Positions 10,064-22,286 of a stretch of 64,000 nt of DNA are shown piece by piece (the first letter of the stretch is position 1; every line of letters begins with the position of its first letter). Source of the stretch: Blastocladiella emersonii ATCC 22665. Its lineage: Eukaryota > Blastocladiomycota > Blastocladiomycetes > Blastocladiales > Blastocladiaceae. A program made the translations under genes and the position numbers. Location: assembly GCA_025594325.1 (NCBI GenBank), contig JANHCV010000011.1, forward strand, positions 620,001-684,000. Direction: 5' to 3'. Under the pieces are notes generated by a model. That model saw nothing but the letters and a program-made list of their open reading frames with translations, was not told where the DNA came from and made no database searches.

Positions 10064-13000
10064 ATAGTTGAAAGATGTATACAATATTCCTTGCCCGTGA
10101 CCACTGCTTCCGTGTGAGCGATTGAAGAGACCAACCAACTTGGCAATGAGTTCAATATCAACAACTTGTAGACAGCATGCACCACCACGTTATGTGACGC
10201 AAGCCGAAACAAAGTAGCAAAGTCCTCGCGTGCATGCTAGACTCGAGCGACTGCAACTGAATAACCAAATCGGAACAAAATCGGGCGGTTTAATAGTTTT
10301 TGAGTGCGAGGGACTTTCGCGTCAGTAAACGACTTCAAAGTCATTAAGTAGAAACAATGGAGCGCTTGAGACTCAAAAAATCAGTAATCCCCGTCAAAAA
10401 ACTCGAGAAAAAACGGAATAGCACGTACTGAGCCAGTGAAGGGCACGCTCGAGGACTGGGGGTGCGAGACGCGTCGATCAATCATGTGACCGCGTGAGAC
10501 GCTTTTATCTTCGCCTTCGCCCTTTCGAGCGGGCATGACGTTTGATTTGCTCTTGCATGTAGAGTCAAGATCCATCGCAATCTTACCTGCATTCAGGCTA
10601 CAGGGCCGTCTCGATGCAGAGATGCTACCCAGTCTGCATGGTTTCCGCGCTCCATACTTTGGCGATATCTGGCTTGCGCAACTCAGCTTTGGGAAGTTGA
10701 GCACGCGCAAGCAGTCACTCTTCAAACATGAAGATGCTGTAGGTAGCAGGAATGTCATGGCGGATCCGTTTTGTCCACTCTCACATCATAGCAGAAGAGC
10801 CATACAGCGCCAACGTTGAAAAGGAACGATCTGGCCTGGCCGTGGCCGTGCGAGCAGCTCGGACCGCGGCGGTCATGTATGTGTTTTTAGAAGCGTGGAA
10901 CCAGATCAATGCTGTTGGTCACTTTGCTCTACGCGCTCACTCGAGACCCACATGTATCCATGAGTTATTCCGCTTTTGGTCCGCCAAGGTGCACGACAGT
11001 GATGCCTTGTTGATTTCTGGGCCACCGTTTGCATCATGCCGCTCCATCGAACGCTTTGCAAGTCAAAAGGCAAGGCAAGGAACGTATCAACTTCTGGTGG
11101 TGTCCGTGTTTTCGTGATGAGCCGGCCCAGCTTGTTCAGCGCCAAAATTGAACTGAAGCTCAGTTGGAGTGAATCGTTGGCGCGCCGGACAAATCACGGT
11201 GCGACACACGCGACGCACAGAACCTGCACCCGCTGCGAAGCAGACAAGCACTGCAAAGTCAAGAAGCGGCGGGCCTGCAGGGGACGAGAGACATACGGAC
11301 TGGCAGGAGATGGACACGGCCTTTCCGAGTTGCACGAGAGTTTTTCATCACTTCAGCTTGTCAGGAGAAATAGAGCAAAGGAATCCAGGCTTTGTGCAAG
11401 TTTGCCACTCCGCTAGTGAGCCACGCCCACTCATGCCCCAGCGGGAGGCGTCCGTCAATCGATGTTGAGTCAGACGTCGAGGGTACGATTCGATAGTCCA
11501 TCAAGCATTGAGACGCGAGGAAGAGTTTGAACTTCTTTGGGCACAGCTGGGATCATGGCCTGGAGGATTATGGTCACAGGCACGGAAAAGTGCCGAGCCT
11601 TGGATCCAGATTACTATTTTGATGGTGATGCCCAGCGTTGAGCGTGCGGGAAGGCCGTAATTGATAATGGAGGCCGTCGTTTGACGTCTTGATAGGATAC
11701 AGCCCAGTGAGCCGGGCATGGTGGCCGAGGAACCGCTTGGCAAGGTTGAAAAGAGCCCAAATCATTACTCGTAGTTGTGGCGCGTCACTGTTCTGTGCGA
11801 GTTGATTCACGCGGTTGAAATCGAAGTTGGTCAATCAACGGGCTTTTGACCTTGTCCAACAGTTGGTCTTACTGCGATTGTAACACTTGGCACCGTGTCT
11901 AGATTCCCCACCCCCCTCCCCCCTCCCCCCATTTTATGCTCCGACAACATGTTGTGCATGAGAAACACAAGGATCGGGTGTTCGGCGAAGCGACGATCCA
12001 AGTTGAACAGGAGCATGCATATGTGCCTGCGCTATAATCCCGGCCTGCGTATGAGGAAGAGGGAACAGCGTGGGAAGGAACATGGCGGTGAACCCCTCCA
12101 TGTACTACTCGCTGACTGGCGAAGGCGAGGTCGGAATGTGGAGGATGTTGGACTCATTGTCCAGTGAGACCTCGCCCCGCTGGATAGCCACAATTTTCTC
12201 TGACGACCGACCGATCAACTTGCTCATGTCACTGAGTTTGCGAAACACGCCGTTCGACTCGCCAAGAGCTAGAAACAGAGCTCCAGTGATCGAATCATTG
12301 ATCGGAACTCGCCCTGTTTCATGGTGCGCCACAGTGGCTGAGTGGCGCTACGCGTTCGTCTGTGCGGTCGGCAGATTGTCCAGGCGCGTTCTCAGTCCGC
12401 ACGTTGGTGTCGTGAAGGTCACAGCGCTCACTCAACTCAACTCGACTCAACTCGACGACATCGGCCTTTGGAACCTGCGTTGGACGTACGACCATGAGCA
12501 GATTCATGCCGTTCTTGGACAGCGCGTTGAGCCGTTTGTAGTTGATGAGGAGGCCGGCGTAGATAGGAGTTGCCAGTCTTGAGCTATTCGATCGCCGCGA
12601 TGATTTTGCATCGCCAAAATGTGAGTTTCTAATTCATATCGGCGGTCAAGGTCATACTGCAACCGTCGTTCACATTGACGGTCAAGGTAGCGCTAGCGGC
12701 GATGCATTGGCGTCTTGCGAGAACGCGATGCAGTTGCATTCGAGGAACGGCTAATTCATGCGCTTGTAACGGTTGTAGCCGAAGTTGGGGACGTGAATGA
12801 TGTCGGGCTAGACGTGGGGGACCGCAAAGGTTGGCGGACCGCTCACTGACTGGAAAATTACACTGAATGCCCTAGTAAGCGAGAGTTTATAACGATAACT
12901 GAGGATGGAGAGGAATGGCAACAGAACAGGGCCGGAAGAAGCGGAGATGATCCGCACACTTTAGATATCCTGGTAAGAAAGAGTAAGGTATATCTCCTGG

Positions 13001-16000
13001 TGTGGGAGCAAGAGCTGATTGGCCAGCGACCAGCCATGGAAGCGGGATCGTCAGTTGAAGCGGGCCGGACCGCCTGGGTCAGAAGCAGAGCTGATACTGA
13101 TCACGCGACTGAAACCATTTGTACGCGGTCGGCGAAGCGCCGCGTACCGATGACGGGACGGATCCAGGCAATGTACAGCTAGCTACTCAATGCGGTTTAG
13201 CGTGAGCGCTGGACAGGCGGTCTGACGAAACAAACGTGTCGTGTGGAAATTTAAGGGGTAGCTCAAGCCAGAGCTCAAGCTGGGAAAGGGGGGGGGTTGA
13301 AAGGCAAATATCAGAGTCGACGTAGAAGCCATAGTGCCGTAGCCAGAGAGTTTAAGTCCAAGTCGGTTCGTGGTGGCACAGTTGCGGCGCAGCAGGTGGC
13401 GCACTCACTCAGTGTGGGAGACGACTTGCGCGACAGCTCGCATCACATGTTACGCGTCGCTCATGCGGTGGTGATCGGGGTGATCACCCACCTGATCTCG
13501 CGTGATTCGCCCGCAACTGCATCCCGCGGCGGCGCTTCCGCTTTCGTTATCCATTCTCCCCCCGCCCCGTCTTGGGTTCGGGCCCGAAGGCAGGGAATAC
13601 ACATCCCTGACTAGCTGTCTCCTGGCCTCCTCGAGTTGGCACGCGCAGACTAACATCACACACACGGAAGACGAGCACAAATAAAACACAAGTGTTTTTG
13701 ATGAGAGATTTTTATTAGATACTGGAAATGATGACGCGGGGAGTGGCCGGAGCTAGAGAGTTGGAGGGTCGGAGCTGGAAAGTGGGACGTTGGTAACAGA
13801 GGACAGAGCTAGAAATGAAGCATCACGTGAAAAGCAGCACGTTACTGATGCCCAAACTCCCCAGCTTTAGGCCAAATACCGGGTGGGAGAAACTCAGCAG
13901 CCTATTGCTGAGGAGTTTGGGGCAAGTGGGCACGTGATATGACCAACGCGTACATGGGCTGAGGTGAATATGGCTAGAAACCGCCCGGGGGGGGGATGTT
14001 CATGCAGGTGAGGTTTTTGAGCAATTTCACGCGACGCATGTGATGCTCAGGTCACGCGCGCGCGCGTAGCACCAATTGCGCCATATTTCCCACCACCACG
14101 AACACGGCTGTTTGCGCCTAACAGCAGCCGGTGTCTCGCAGCCCGTTCCCCGTTGCCCTCAAAACATGGTCGCACCTCCGCCACGGACGTGGGCTTCCCA
14201 TTAGCTCACGTTTCCGGACCATACAGGGGTGTGCGGCCTCCTTGCTCTGCCTCTCCCCCTCGTTTCATCCTCATCTTGGCCTCCATCATTCTCCTGAATA
14301 AAACTCACTTTTCCGTATCATACAGCTATCTTGGGAATCCTGTGGGTTCGAAACCGCCAGCGCCATGTTCCTCCCAAAGTACTGACTTGACGCTGGACAT
14401 AATCAACGATCTTAAGTGCGTCGCTTCTTCAGCATCACGAAGAAGAGGTGGGGTGCAGGAAACGAGTTGTGAAAGTGGGCACGGTCAATTGTGTTACATC
14501 AGCCTTAAAGGGACTTGAGGCACGCTTGTAAATTTTGAAAACCCAAGCGCCCACTATTTGAGGCCGATACACAATCTTACAGCAAGAGAGCATGGCCGCT
14601 AGCGCGATGCGATCGTGTCAATCCAACCGTGTTATCCAAGCTTATTGACGCACAGCTCGCCGGCACTCATGTGGCCAAGACTGAGAGTTTTAAACGTTGC
14701 TCACATCCCGGCGTCACAAGATCATTGCGGCGCTTGGGTGGCTCAATGCCTACAACGCAGCTCAACTCGCTGCTCAAGGACGGCAGGATCTCACTTACGG
14801 TCAAGCGTGCGATGCAGGCTGCAAACACAGATTCCAGATAAAAATGAGCTCATTGGGTTCCAGGACGACCAGCTGCGGCCCAACAACGCGCCCTGGGATC
14901 CACTTGACCGCACCGGCACTGGTTAACGAATGTATTTGATCGCGTTGGGCCACTCAGCCACTGTGGCGCGTCTTGAAACAGATCACTGATTTGATCACTG
15001 GTTGGGCATCACTCGCTCTTGGCAAGTCTGCCGGCATGTGCCGAAAGCCAATGGGCATGGTTGTTTATGATATTCATCCGTGGAAAGATAATTGCATTTA
15101 TCAAGAAGGGCGAAGTCCCACTCGCTGGCGAGGCCCAAATTACACAGGTGTCAACGTCGTATTCGTAACCCAGCAAGTTCAGGTTTAACCGCCGCATATG
15201 CCCCCCAATGCTGTCGTTCTACGGTTTCAGCAACCTCATGCCCAAGCTGTGATCATGGCACGGGCACATTCCTATGCTCTTGCTCTCAAGAACGATCAGG
15301 GTTTCGCCAAAAGCTCGGTGCTTACGTTTCCAGCGTGCACATAGTAAGTAACCTTGAAGCGCAAATTAAACACCATGACTTGATTTCAAAGGAGCATTGA
15401 AGTCCAAGAACGGCTAACTGTATGACGCAATTGGCCTGCTTGAGCGTGTGAAGCAACTTGCGAATAAAAAACAAACGATAACGCGGTATATATATTGGAT
15501 AACGATTGGTCGCTGCTCAAACTCATCGAAATTGCTTCGGCAAACGTCCCTGGATCTTCAAACTGGCCCCAGTCAAGGTGACAGGATAATCTCGCTGCCT
15601 CCATCAACCAAGGGTCCCTAGTTTTTTTTTTTTTTCTGTCACGCTGAGCTCGTACGACATCGAATAGCCTACTATCGCGCTCATGTCGGATCTCGCTATT
15701 GAAAAAATTACCAGCATTCACGGTTTCTTTTGAACAAAACAATACTGCCACGTCTTTGCCACCAAGGATCATGTCGCCGTCGCGTTGCACTTTGACCTGC
15801 TCGTCAACGATCCATGCAGACTGATTCTGGCAGTAGGACTTGAGCTATACGAGTATGCCGCAATGGCACAAGAGATTGACTACAATGCAAGATTTGCCAC
15901 GCGCAAGCAAGCAGCGTTGCACTTTGCTTGCAAGCGATAATAACCCGTCTGGAATAGACAGGGGGGATTGTATTGAACCAATTCAATGAGACCTTGGTAT

Positions 16001-16050
16001 AAAAAACGAGTTGCTGCTTCCTGGAAACCTACATCAAGGGCGAGAAAAAG
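10064..16050. other. Gene-poor stretch without a supportable gene
   Basis: Base composition drops toward neutral here, and open frames are short and fragmented on both strands. I find no convincing start, spliced structure or domain. Visible features are a C-run motif near 11,906, an alternating CG tract near 14,054, a T-rich homopolymer near 15,620 and short lineage-less ORFs. It marks the transition from the gene-dense left part to the repeat region. Confidence 0.6.
11906..11930 (-). other. G-quadruplex-forming motif (minus strand)
   Basis: The plus strand reads C4-A-C6-T-C6-T-C6, so the minus strand has four G-runs (6, 6, 6 and 4) separated by single-base loops. One-nucleotide loops are the geometry expected for a very stable parallel quadruplex. 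Confidence 0.6.
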
Positions 16051-16122
16051 TGGAGGAGCCGAGGATCGAACTCGGGGCCTCTCGCATGCGAAGCGAGCGC
16101 TCTACCACTGAGCTACACCCCC
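16051..16122 (-). tRNA. tRNA-Ala (anticodon CGC), copy 1
   Basis: This is a 72-nt cloverleaf with no intron. The anticodon loop TTCGCAT gives CGC, and the acceptor stem carries the G3:U70 pair that defines alanine tRNAs. The T loop is TTCGATC. A run of five T follows on the transcribed strand. Upstream, TATATT is at -44 and GCGGCGC at -33. It is identical in sequence to the copies at 18,259 and 22,551. Confidence 0.93.
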
Positions 16123-16148
16123 AACCTGAAGAACTTCATGCTCATCGG

Positions 16149-16166
16149 GCGCCGCAGACCAATATA
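16149..16166 (-). promoter_or_regulatory. Bipartite upstream element of tRNA-Ala copy 1
   Basis: TATATT (16161-16166) and GCGGCGC (16149-16155) are separated by 5 bp. Their spacing from the mature tRNA start is the same as at the two tRNA-Cys genes and tRNA-Ala copy 2. It is a likely TFIIIB/TBP-type pol III upstream element (inference). Confidence 0.5.
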
Positions 16167-16215
16167 ATTATTTGATAAAAGCTCATGTTCCTGAGCGAGG
16201 GTGCCCTGCGCCTAT

Positions 16216-16368
16216 AAGGGTCCGTTTGGTTCCGGGGTTAGCTGGATCAGCTGGATCACTCCTCAGTAAAATACACGGGATGAAGGTGCCACGTTTCAGC
16301 TGGCTGAACACCAGACAGTGTAAAATTGGTTGATCCAGCTGATCCAGCCGCGAACCAAACGGACCCTT
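16216..16368. mobile_element. MITE-like element with long terminal inverted repeats
   Basis: The ends begin AAGGGTCCGTTTGGTTC and its reverse complement, and pairing continues inward with a GCTGGATCAGCTGGATCA block, giving roughly 40-bp imperfect TIRs around a short centre (153 bp in all). The tip resembles the GGGCCCGTTTGGT tip of the 1-kb element at 20,836, suggesting one PIF/Harbinger (Tourist-like) family. I could not find a clean target duplication. It has no coding capacity. Confidence 0.6.
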
Positions 16369-17609
16369 GGTTTAAGAGAGCAGTCCGCTGGCAGGTCTGA
16401 GTGCAAGACGCGTCTTGGACCAGTCATGCGTCTGGCATGTAACTGTTGTTTGTTTATGGAATGTAGCTTCAAACCTCAGCAGCAAGGCTCAGCTGGAACT
16501 TAATCAGTTTGGGACAAATAGCTGCGTCAGTGGCTAAGAACCATCTGTTGCGCCTTGTGATCTAATCGCTTGGGAGCAGCTTGTGTTGCAGCATTTTCTG
16601 ACGGCTAGCATGCCTACGTTGCACAAGAAGATTGTTCCCTCTCACCTGGTTTCTGGTGAGTAGAAAGGTTGCACAGCACAGTGTAAGGCTTCTGCTGGGG
16701 TTGTAGTTTGGCTGCAAACACCAGTATGGTGCGTCACTTTGGCTATGCGCCAGCTTTGGATCACCTTCCAGAGGAGAGTTTGACAAGCTGTGTTAGGCAT
16801 AACAACACTCGGCTTGGTCACAGTCAGTTGCCTCCACTTCCCTGTTTCTCTGGTTGCTGTACAGTACCCACAATAGCGGGTCCCCCATTGTCTCAGCGTG
16901 TGGTCTCTAGCCAGCTACATGGCTGCTGCTTGTACAGCGTGGTTGGCAAGGCCCGCGCGTTGGCCTGCGAAGCGCTCAAGGGCGAAGTTTGACGTCTGTA
17001 CGCAATCATGGCAATGGCTGTGTACTGTATGTTGCGCCCAGATCTTGCGCCGTCTCAGTTGGCAAGCGTGATGCTCTCATGAAGCTGTTCAGCCACAACT
17101 AGCGTGGCAGCGATCCTGCTCAGTTGCTCTTAGTTGATTGTGTGGTGCAAGGGTACTTGGCGCGCACAATCAAGGCGCGCTAGCGCTCCATCAACGGCAC
17201 CACCGCTGAAGCGTGGCTGGCCGCGTTTGTGCGTGCGTGAGCGCACCTTGTTGCACAAAGAGTTACTAAAGAAGATGGAATCGCGATCCGTTTGGCAACC
17301 TTCAGTTTGCGCCGCCACGTCCATAGTTGACTTGATCCAGCTCAAGAGCAGGAAAAGACGCGCAATAGCGAGAAATAGGCGCGAGGTGACGCCTCCAACG
17401 CGTGGTACTGACGCTTTGCAACTCGATCACTTGAGTCCCTCTGCGTAAAACGAGTCCGAAGCACGATCTTACTCAGCATTAGCCCTGAAGCGAGTTCCGT
17501 GCCTCTCACTTCAAAAATCATGCAGTTCTTTGCATTGCGCGCCCACAACGCGTCAGTAGCGCCAGGTGATTGCAGCAAAAGGGCACTTGGGCAAAGCCCC
17601 GCACAGTTC
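16369..17609. other. Intergenic; nothing recognised
   Basis: Only short interrupted frames are present on both strands, with no tRNA, TIR or LTR signals before the solo LTR. Confidence 0.5.
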
Positions 17610-17614
17610 ACACC

Positions 17615-17788
17615 TGTCACGGTTCAGTGATCCGACGGCTCGGGCTGGTGGCGCGGGCTGGTGGCGCAGTCCCTCATAAGCCGAGCGTTGCCCTCGCTCT
17701 CCCTCTCTCTTGTCATTCGTGATACAATCCTTCATTATCCGGCTAGTCATTCCTCGTGGCACAAGACCCTCCCCCTCGGCACCTTACA
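17615..17788 (+). mobile_element. Solo LTR of the element C family
   Basis: This is a 174-bp sequence from TGTCAC to CTTACA, nearly identical to the LTRs of element C at 37,836 and 42,953. It is flanked by a 5-bp target duplication, ACACC, at 17,610-17,614 and 17,789-17,793. No internal element sequence remains, so it is the product of LTR-LTR recombination. At the two sites where the C LTRs differ it carries the bases of the 5' LTR. Confidence 0.93.
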
Positions 17789-17793
17789 ACACC

Positions 17794-18258
17794 CAAACAG
17801 AGTGAGTGGTGAAGGTACTGGCAAGGAAGCAGGCGCAGGTCCAGTGAGGCTGCTCTGTCCAGAGCCTCATTTATTTCCGTGAGGTTAGGGTTGGTGGTCA
17901 GAGAGGGGGAAGCGCAGGGAGGAGGGTCATGCAGGCGCAGTGGAGTAAGGTGGGAGGTGTGCAGTGCAAGGTCTAGCTAGCACGAGCGCTTCATCAGCTG
18001 CCACATCAGGAGCGCGTGTGGGCCTGGGGCTGCAACCCAAAAATCTCGTGTGCGCCCTGTGAGACGCGGCTTCCCCAAACGTTTTTATTGCCCCACCCAA
18101 CCATTGCCCAAACACAGAGGTGATACAAAACCAAGCATGTGACTTCCCTACCACCTCTATTGATAACTATTAGCTGTGCTCAGTCTTGTGTGGTCCTTGG
18201 TTTTGGGAGTGGCGAGCGCGAGAACGAAAAGGAGGAGAGAACGAGGAAATGGAAAAAG
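17794..18258. other. Intergenic; nothing recognised
   Basis: There are short frames only, with no repeat boundary seen between the solo LTR and the tRNA-Ala gene. Confidence 0.5.
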
Positions 18259-18330
18259 TGGAGGAGCCGAGGATCGAACTCGGGGCCTCTCGCATGCGAA
18301 GCGAGCGCTCTACCACTGAGCTACACCCCC
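18259..18330 (-). tRNA. tRNA-Ala (anticodon CGC), copy 2
   Basis: The 72-nt mature region is identical to copy 1, with G3:U70 and anticodon CGC, followed by a five-T terminator. The upstream element TATATT (18,369-18,374) and variant GCAGCGC (18,357-18,363) have the same spacing as copy 1. Flanking homology (CTGAAGAACTTCATGCT just upstream) suggests duplication of the whole gene unit. Confidence 0.93.
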
Positions 18331-19214
18331 AGCCTGAAGAACTTCATGCTACGACTGCGCTGCGGGCTAATATATTGTTGAATGACTCCGCGTCACTCCT
18401 CAATTACAGTGAGTTCAGGCAAGTTTCGAGTCGCCAAGCGGGCTTGACAGTCTGAAAATTGACATTCCGTCGCGTGGCTCACGGACCTGGCACTCCCATC
18501 AGCTTAGGGGGAGGCGATGAGTCCAACGTGGCCCTGAAAATCGCGGCTGAACCCAGTGCCGAACCCTCCGCGCCCGCCACTTGACCTTGACGCGTCTTTC
18601 ACCGCGTGTCTCGCACCGCGTGTTCCGCGTGGGATTGGAGCAAAAAAAAGTTAGTGTACTTGAGGCACCTAAACGCTTCACATCTGTTTTCCAATTGAGG
18701 GCCTAAGTCCGCGCAACGTAAGGCGCTCGCGCCGTGGAAGAGCACTCACGTTCAAACGGCGGCCAGGCTCACGTTGAGCGGGTCTGCGCGTCGTTCCTGC
18801 AACAGTGCTTGTCATCTGGTTGAAAAGTCGACGCGAGGTAGTCCGTCGCGTAGCCTGATGCTCTGCGTTGCGTCTACAGAAAGGGAGGGCGGGGCAGATT
18901 GTCTCTTGCGCCTGGTGGCAGCGGAGTAGCATCTTGGATCAGCGCAGGCCTTTGACGCTGTTCAGCGCAAAAGCCCACACGTGCTCCCAAACGGCGCTCA
19001 AGGCGATGGCTGTGGCAGCGGGGAGCGTGAGACGTGGGTCAATGAGCTCGCGCAGGTGGCCTTACTCATGCTTAAACCACGCGACAAGTGGTGCGTCCGC
19101 AATGGCGGCCGCCGTGCACTTGGTGTGGTTTGGGTTGAGGATCCCCCAGCCCTGGAAGCCCAGAAGCGAGTTTTCAGCGCGAAAGTCTTCTTGGCGGGTG
19201 CGGCGTGGGCCGCC
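18331..19214. other. Intergenic; nothing recognised
   Basis: The frames are open but biased and interrupted, with no recognised domain before the RNase H-like relic on the minus strand. Confidence 0.4.
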
Positions 19215-19940
19215 TCAAGGTGCGGTGGCGAGGGCTGAAATGTTGCCAGGTGCAGGCACAATACGAGCAGTTGCAGTCAGGGCGAGCAGCGAGTTGTGTT
19301 GCGCACCGTGTAGGCGGCGGAGAGCGCGTTGCGGGTCCAATTCGAGATCGCAGCCGCGCCAGCGCACCTTGAAGCGCGTGTCCAGCTCCACACAGACAGC
19401 GGCTGCAACTCCCAGCGGTACATGCGCAATGGCGCCCTTGTTGGCAAGCGCGTTGGCCTCCTTGTTGTCTAAGCTCTCAGTGTGGCTGCAAACCCACTCC
19501 AAGTTGTCCTAGAGCTTACGGGCCGCAATGATAAAGCAGAGCATGGCCCACTTGAGCAAGTATGTTGCCCAGACCCGCACCCTTGGATAAAGCAAGAGTA
19601 TCATCTCTTACTTGACGGAGCTCGGGCCTGATTAATTGATCATACAACGAGTATCGCAGTGCATTGCGGTGAGCGGCCAGCCAGGAAAAAAACTCCGCCT
19701 TTTCCCCCGCCCGTGCGTTCAAGCCACGTGGCTCATCTTGGGCCTGCGCGTTGGTCACTCCATGTGTGCAAGGCAGATGTCCCGCTCTTGCCTTTGGCCG
19801 GCCACGGAGTTGCTAGTTATGTGAAGGTGAGCTTGGCACTGTGGCAAGTGGAAGCAGCGGCAGCGAGTGCTCCCCACAGCTTGGAACGGAAGCTCAAGGA
19901 GTTTCCGCCAGGAACGCAACAGCGAGTTCTGGTGACCCAC
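19215..19940 (-). pseudogene. Decayed non-LTR retrotransposon fragment with RNase H-like motif
   Basis: The minus-strand frames contain WVCSHTESLDNKEANALANK, which fits the C-terminal signature of RNase HI domains carried by many LINE polyproteins (W-V-x-S/G-H ... N-x-E-A-D-x-L-A). An in-frame TAG and frame changes break the domain, and an upstream frame has DDTLALSKGAGLGN where the first catalytic region would be. A related about 150-bp segment (minus-strand NARAQDEPRGLNAR) recurs at 32,260-32,417. There is no poly-A tail or target duplication visible, so extent is approximate. Confidence 0.45.
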
Positions 19941-20832
19941 TCACAAAAACTCCCACGCCTGAAGCCGCGTCCGGCGCTCAAGGACTGCGCCGTGGTGCAA
20001 TCCGTCTGCGGTAACTGTCCCGCTTGTATGGATCTGACCCTGCTTGCACGCTCGCTGGCGGGCAGCTCAGCTCACACAGGTGTCTGCTTGCACTACTCTT
20101 AGAGGCAAGCGCAACCGGTGGCTGCGGCGGCGCGCGTCTTCAGATGTTTGCACCAGTTAGTTCATAGATCTCATCGTTGTTCACCCTTGATTAAATTTTC
20201 GCGACCAGGAGTCGCCGCTGGGTTGGCGAGGCAGACGCGTTGTGGTGCGAGACACGCGGTGCCATTTCAATCACGTACTTGGCGTGTGGGCTAAGGTTCA
20301 TGAAAAGGGCCTGCGTCTTGGTGGTTGGCGCACAGGCAAAGGCCCTGCAGAAGGTGAACCAGGCGCCTCATCCCAGTTGGTGTATGAGTCCACGCACGTC
20401 TTGCAAACCGGCTCTCTAAGCGAAGGAACCTCATTCAAATTTCTCTGGCTCATGTATAATGTGCTTGCTGAAGCAACAGAAGGCATGCAAACGTGATAGA
20501 CGGGTACTTGCAAGTTCATTCCAGCTTTTGGGCCAGGGCACAGCGCTGAGATGAAGATCAGGCCTCACGTATACATCTCGAAATTATTGCAGCAGTTACA
20601 AAGTTTTGGTTCAAGTCGTTGAGGTTGCCTGAGGGAGGAAGCGCGCGAAATAGCCCAACGTGCTGCAGCGCCTGCACATTGGCCCGCACGCATGCAGAAG
20701 GGAGGCGCATTGAGCTGTGAGACCCTCCATGAGACGTTCTCATTGCCAGCGCACTCAAACTCCCTAAAACTTTGCCTATTGAAGTTCGGCTATGAGTGGT
20801 GCAAAAGGAAACATGAAAGATTGGGTCGGTCA
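19941..20832. other. Intergenic within left arm; nothing recognised
   Basis: Frames are short and interrupted, with no recognisable domain or repeat boundary. The mirror copy in the right arm is 62,903-63,794. Confidence 0.4.
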
Positions 20833-20835
20833 TTA

Positions 20836-21872
20836 GGGCCCGTTTGGTCCACGGCGTTCTGACAATTCAGCCACGCATTTTCTCATTCTGGCGGAACGGG
20901 GCTGACGTCAGAACTCGTTCTGAGGCTGAGTGAGTGTTTGGTCAATTCTCGCGTGGCTGACCGGTTATGCTCATTTTCTCCTGAACGGTTTGGGACCTCT
21001 GGAGGTCCCAAACAACGCTCAGAACCGTTCTGTCGCTCGCTTCTCCCCGCAATACTTGCTTCCCCTCGCGCCGGAAAAATATACTCGCCGCACCAGCGGG
21101 TTCCGCAACTTTTACTGTGTCTCAGAGCAGTCCCTGTCAGGACTGCCGTGCAGAAGCTTGCACTCTGATGCGCTTCGCTTGCCCCCCCCCCCAACGTCTT
21201 TTAGGCCGCGCACCACCCATTCGCGCACAAAAGCTATGTCCAATGCCGCTGTCACGGCGTCCGCTACGTTTACTCTCAAATCGGAGCGTGCGCCATGGCC
21301 CCCATCACCTGATTGATGGCACACCTGATGCGTCTCCCAAGCTCAAGAGAGTCAGCGTCTCTGGCGATGACAGTGCGCTCCACATGCGCAAAGGACATAT
21401 ATAGTTGACGATTCCGCGTCACAAGTGAAAGACCTTGTGCTCCCCGCGCGACGTTGCAAGTGCTGAGATGTTGAGTGAAACTGCTGACCGCGTTGTTCAT
21501 GTGAGCACTGACCACGAACCGACCACGTACACCATCAACACCTTGTCTGCCGAGTACTCGACGTAGTTTAAAGGCCCAAATAGGAGCGCACGAGTTCTTC
21601 CTGGTGAGGAGATGGAGAATAGAAGCGAGACTCAGCGCAGGGACCGTGTCTGAGCGTACCTCGCTTCATTCGCTGATGCGAGTACTGATGGTGACGAAAA
21701 ACGAGTGTATGAAGGTGAGCGATGATTACTGAGGCAGTAAGCAGCTCGGGCGCTTCCACTGGGTCGCAGCGAGCGTTCTCAGTGAGTGTGAGAATGAAAT
21801 GAGGCGATGACGTTTGGGTCACGGTTCTGCTCTGACGTGGCGTTCTGACGCCATTTTGAACCAAACGGGCCC
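20836..21872. mobile_element. Non-autonomous PIF/Harbinger-like DNA transposon, 1,037 bp
   Basis: Terminal inverted repeats start GGGCCCGTTTGGT at both ends, and the element is flanked by TTA at 20,833-20,835 and 21,873-21,875. A 3-bp TWA duplication with GGG-type tips is typical of PIF/Harbinger and Tourist-like elements. Subterminal GTTCTGA-type motifs are repeated at both ends. A perfect 12-bp-stem hairpin (GTTTGGGACCTC, 2-nt loop) lies at 20,988-21,013. No transposase reading frame is present. The right-arm copy differs in length of one internal C-run. Confidence 0.75.
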
Positions 21873-22286
21873 TTAATCGGAACGGTTCCTGCAGCGCAGC
21901 CATGGCGAGCCCTCAAGACGCGCCAGCGCCGACCTGGCTGTTGGAATCTCACACGTTCAATGAACTTCAACCAGCTCTCAAGAGTTTTTGGTGTTAGTTT
22001 CCCTAGGCCCTGCTTGAGCACTGGAAACCATGGAGAAGGGTAAGATAGCACAGCTGTGGCCAGCGATGGCAGAGCGCAACGAGGGAAGCAACTTGTGACG
22101 TATTCACATTAGTCTTTGCGCCCCACATGATTTTGATAAGGGTGATGACAAAAACTAATACGCCAAGCAAGGCAACGCAGCTCAGAGCCGCTTCACAGCA
22201 GCGAGAGTTGACTTTGCATGAACGAGTTCAGCGTCCTCTGTAACGTTTTATGTGAGTGCTCAAAATCGTGCAACGGGAGCTGGCAG

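Noticed and set aside
11831-12585. Possible Helitron relic on the minus strand (segment NLDRRFAEHPILVFLMHNML)
   Set aside because: The segment loosely resembles part of the Helitron-like N domain, but nothing coherent flanks it and no replication-initiator HxH or helicase motif was found.
14054-14068. Alternating CG tract as a possible Z-DNA element
   Set aside because: It is too short, and there is no nearby gene or repeat to give it meaning.
14300-14380. Possible tRNA B-box GGTTCGAAACC near 14,345
   Set aside because: No A-box, cloverleaf or terminator is present at suitable distances.
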